From Fragilaria crotonensis (lineage: Eukaryota; Bacillariophyta; Fragilariophyceae; Fragilariales; Fragilariaceae), in contig JAKSYS010000504.1 in NCBI GenBank assembly GCA_022925895.1, positions 1 to 47,178 of the forward strand: 47,178 nt of DNA, in the 5' to 3' direction. The translations under genes were made by a program, and so were the position numbers. Below are positions 45,237-47,178 of this stretch, one piece after another; position 1 is the stretch's first letter; every line of letters begins with the position of its first letter. The notes below the pieces were generated by a model, which made no database searches, was not told the DNA's origin, and saw nothing but the letters and a program-made list of their open reading frames with translations.

Positions 45237-46545
45237 TTTCTTGGAATTGCTAGTTCCGGGAAGTGGTGGAATTGTGCGCCAGGATTTATGTTTGTTGTGC
45301 GATCCTGGCGGGACCCAGAGGAGGAGGACGATCCGGACTTACGATTGAGCTCCGGACACTTGTTCGCCCAATGACCGGGTTTTCCACACTTGTGGCAATT
45401 GCCCTTCTTCGTCGTCGTTTCGGTCCCGGATGCCTGGGACTGAATCAACGTAAGTACCTCAGCTCGGGAGATACCTGCGGGGGCAGTTGCGACATTGCCA
45501 AACGTCGCAGACGGAGCTCGGACATCAGGTGCATGACTCGCTGGAGGCCATTCCTTTCTGTCAAATTGCGTACGGTACGCATCTTCAGCTTGGCGACAAA
45601 TATCTTGGAACGTCAATTTCTCGGCGACCATGTGAGCATGGGCGCCTGACTTTCCTTGTACCGATGTCGAGGAGCGCTGATCAAGTTCTGCTTCGTCGAA
45701 CGGAGAGGAAAGCGGAAGTCTTCGTTTCCGGCTCCTCCGGCTAAAAGGAAAGTCTTGAGCATCGTGAGCGTGAGGTTGTGGTCGTACTGACCTGCCGTCG
45801 TGAGCTCACGTGCGTCCTTGCGATAATCGGCGGCGAGGGCTTCAAGGTTTTCGCCGGCGTACTGGGACGGGTGGCGAGCCTTGATCGCGGCCTTCAGGTC
45901 TTCGAAGCGCTCGATCGACGTCGACTGGATCGTCTTGATGAGCTGGAGCCAGACGACGTGAAACGAGTCGTCGTCGTCCATCTTCTCTTTGATCTTGCTC
46001 ATGAGAGCGGGATCGAGAGGAAGAAGAGAACTTGGTGGCGGCGAGGTCGTTCGACTTGTCGTACTTGTCGTAACGGAGGAGTTGCTGGGAGCTGAGAGTC
46101 TTTGCAGTCGCGACGGTGTGAGAGTGGCTCCTGACGACGTTCGTCATCACGGAGGAGCTCTCAGGATCGGGGAGATAGGCGATGGTATCCATCCCACAAT
46201 CAACGAGATGGTCCCAAACGGCGTTCTGGAAGTCGACGAGACTGCTCGCTTGGGTGAAGAGGGTCGTCATGCCGGTACGACGAAAGTTGTACCCCTTTTG
46301 TGAGGCTGAGGCATGGACAGGGCGGAGTTGGTTTGGTGACGTGATGTCGTCGGCGGCGCTCGGATCGAGGCCGACCCAACCAGGAGCTGGCTTACCGCCA
46401 GTCCAAGCGGACCAATCATCCCTGGAAAGGGAGACAATGTTGCCCATAATGGGCTTATCGGGCCTATCAGAGGCGACGATAGGGTCGGAGACAGGTGGCG
46501 TGGGGACGCGGTGACGGGGTCAGAAGTTGGTGTCGGAGACGCCAT
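45233..46545 (-). CDS. gag: Copia Gag with CCHC zinc knuckle (frame broken)
   Basis: ATG 46545 follows a 317-nt leader. The product has a polar Pro/Ser-rich start, then the UBN2/gag-like helical region (WSAWTGGKPAPGW; SLVDFQNAVWDHLVDCGMDT; YDKYDKSNDLAATKFLL-like; SKIKEKMDDDDSFHVVWLQL; IERFEDLKAAIKARHPSQY; NLEALAADYRKDARELTTAG) and a C-terminal nucleic-acid-binding knuckle CHKCGKPGHWANKC. Gag forms the virus-like particle and binds the element's RNA. Frame changes occur near 46440, 46020 and 45640, each with homology resuming at once. Confidence 0.82.
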
Positions 46546-46625
46546 CTCGGAGAGATCAGGAAGAAGAACTTGGGAAGGTCTTGCGTAGGACTAGCACGGC
46601 GTGCTTTTAAACGTAGAATAAATAG

Positions 46626-46826
46626 CCTAGTTGGTAACTTAGGCGCTCGGAGAGACTTGCTTGTAGGTTGGAAACCGTAGAGTAGTCAACGGCGTTGACT
46701 TAGAGCTGCAGCGTAGACGATTGCGGAGCAATCGGGGAATAGATCCTTGGAAAGGATCAACCTGAGTGTCCTTGGAAAGGACACAACAAATTCCTTAGGA
46801 GAGGAATTGGCTTGCCTGGTAGGAAG
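46626..46826 (-). other. Array of about nine short hairpins in the retrotransposon RNA leader
   Basis: Consecutive inverted repeats, in plus coordinates with the loop as read in the RNA: 46811-46826 (ACC), 46789-46808 (CUCCUA), 46766-46784 (UCC, 8-bp stem), 46742-46758 (UCC, 7), 46718-46734 (UCC, 7), 46684-46700 (GCC, 7), 46664-46679 (UCC, one bulge), 46646-46654 (UCC, 3), 46626-46643 (ACC, one bulge). Stem sequences mostly differ while the loop is nearly always NCC. It lies between the 5' LTR and the gag ATG, where packaging or dimerisation signals of retroelement RNA sit. Structure is inferred from complementarity only. Confidence 0.7.
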
Positions 46827-46862
46827 CGTGAGGGGGTTAGCCTATAGATTGGGCAAAATAAC

Positions 46863-47174
46863 CACTTGAGACTATCACCGGAGATGATACTCTAATCGTA
46901 GAAAATAGTACGTAGTACCGTAGGAAAATTACTGTAGGAAGGTTTCACACAAAGTACGTTCTGAGAAATTATAAGCTACAGTAAAATTCGGCACTCGATC
47001 GTATGAACGACAAACTCGTCGAACGTGTCAAATGGCATTTGACATTTCGGGTAGTTCGTACGAAATTAGTTAGAGACCGGACAGTACAGCGTATCATGTT
47101 TCACATTTCGATGGATGACCTCACAGTAGCACAGTACAACGATGGCATCGCAGTCCAGTGCAGCGTAGGTTTCA
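46863..47174 (-). repeat. 5' LTR
   Basis: Partner of 40052-40364. Differences seen: one substitution near 46940, one T fewer in AAATTTATAAG, the paired G-to-A and C-to-T in the palindrome, and two substitutions near 47070-47090. It carries the promoter of the element, though no TATA box is obvious. Confidence 0.92.
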
Positions 47175-47178
47175 ATTT

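Larger units (their letters stand above)
40052..47174 (-). mobile_element. Ty1/copia LTR retrotransposon (CoDi-like), nearly full length
   Basis: 7.1 kb, transcribed on the minus strand: 5' LTR at 46863-47174, leader 46546-46862, gag from 46545, then protease, integrase, reverse transcriptase and RNase H in copia order, a purine tract, and 3' LTR at 40052-40364. All core motifs are recognisable, but many single-base indels break the polyprotein. The LTRs differ at about six positions in 312, so insertion is fairly recent. Four bases remain after the right LTR, so the target-site duplication cannot be checked. No primer-binding site could be assigned with confidence. Confidence 0.92.

Noticed and set aside
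46626-46826. CRISPR array or tRNA-like cluster reading of the hairpin array
   Set aside because: Stem sequences are not repeated units, there are no spacers, and no cloverleaf can be built; the site is a retrotransposon leader in a eukaryote.
47175-47178. Target-site duplication of the copia element
   Set aside because: Only four bases remain after the right LTR and they do not match the left flank under any LTR boundary tried; not testable in this window.

Overview
The window looks like nuclear DNA of a diatom, probably a pennate one. The evidence is: short GT-AG introns of 56-158 nt; N-termini with a signal peptide followed by an ASA-F or ATA-F type plastid cleavage motif (7820 and 38013 genes); a single-pass LRR receptor-like protein of the kind expanded in diatoms; a plastid-type formate/nitrite transporter; and a Ty1/copia element resembling the diatom CoDi group. 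The species cannot be named from sequence alone.

Layout. 5-1043 is a non-autonomous inverted-repeat element. 1.15-13.03 kb is a host gene block: GT15-like mannosyltransferase (+), EGF-like membrane protein (-), a 72-aa spliced protein (+), a six-exon LRR receptor-like protein (-), a six-exon plastid-targeted coiled-coil protein (+), two unrecognised genes (-/+) and TFIIF beta (-). 13,396-26,603 is one 13.2-kb transposon with ~181-bp inverted repeats and an exact 10-bp target-site duplication. It carries a MULE transposase at one end, a second unrelated DDE transposase at the other, and decayed retroelement and piggyBac-like fragments between them. 26.9-39.6 kb is host DNA again: two tandem paralogues of unknown function, V-ATPase subunit A, the formate/nitrite transporter, a plastid-targeted protein built on NUMOD3-like repeats, and a multi-pass membrane protein. 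40,052-47,174 is a nearly full-length minus-strand copia element with ~98% identical LTRs.

Sequence quality matters for every reading here. About ten host and transposon genes contain single-base indels, mostly in homopolymers, that break the frame while the protein stays recognisable on both sides. V-ATPase subunit A alone has about nine. This looks like uncorrected long-read error rather than gene death, so broken genes are listed as CDS with the breaks noted. After compensating the breaks, codon counts come out whole for GT15, the LRR protein, the plastid coiled-coil protein, the 26.9-kb paralogue and V-ATPase A.

The most unusual signals are a run of about nine short hairpins in the 5' leader of the copia RNA, whose stems differ while nearly all loops read NCC; a palindrome in the copia LTR whose two copies differ by a base-pair-preserving double change; and the two-transposase MULE-type element.
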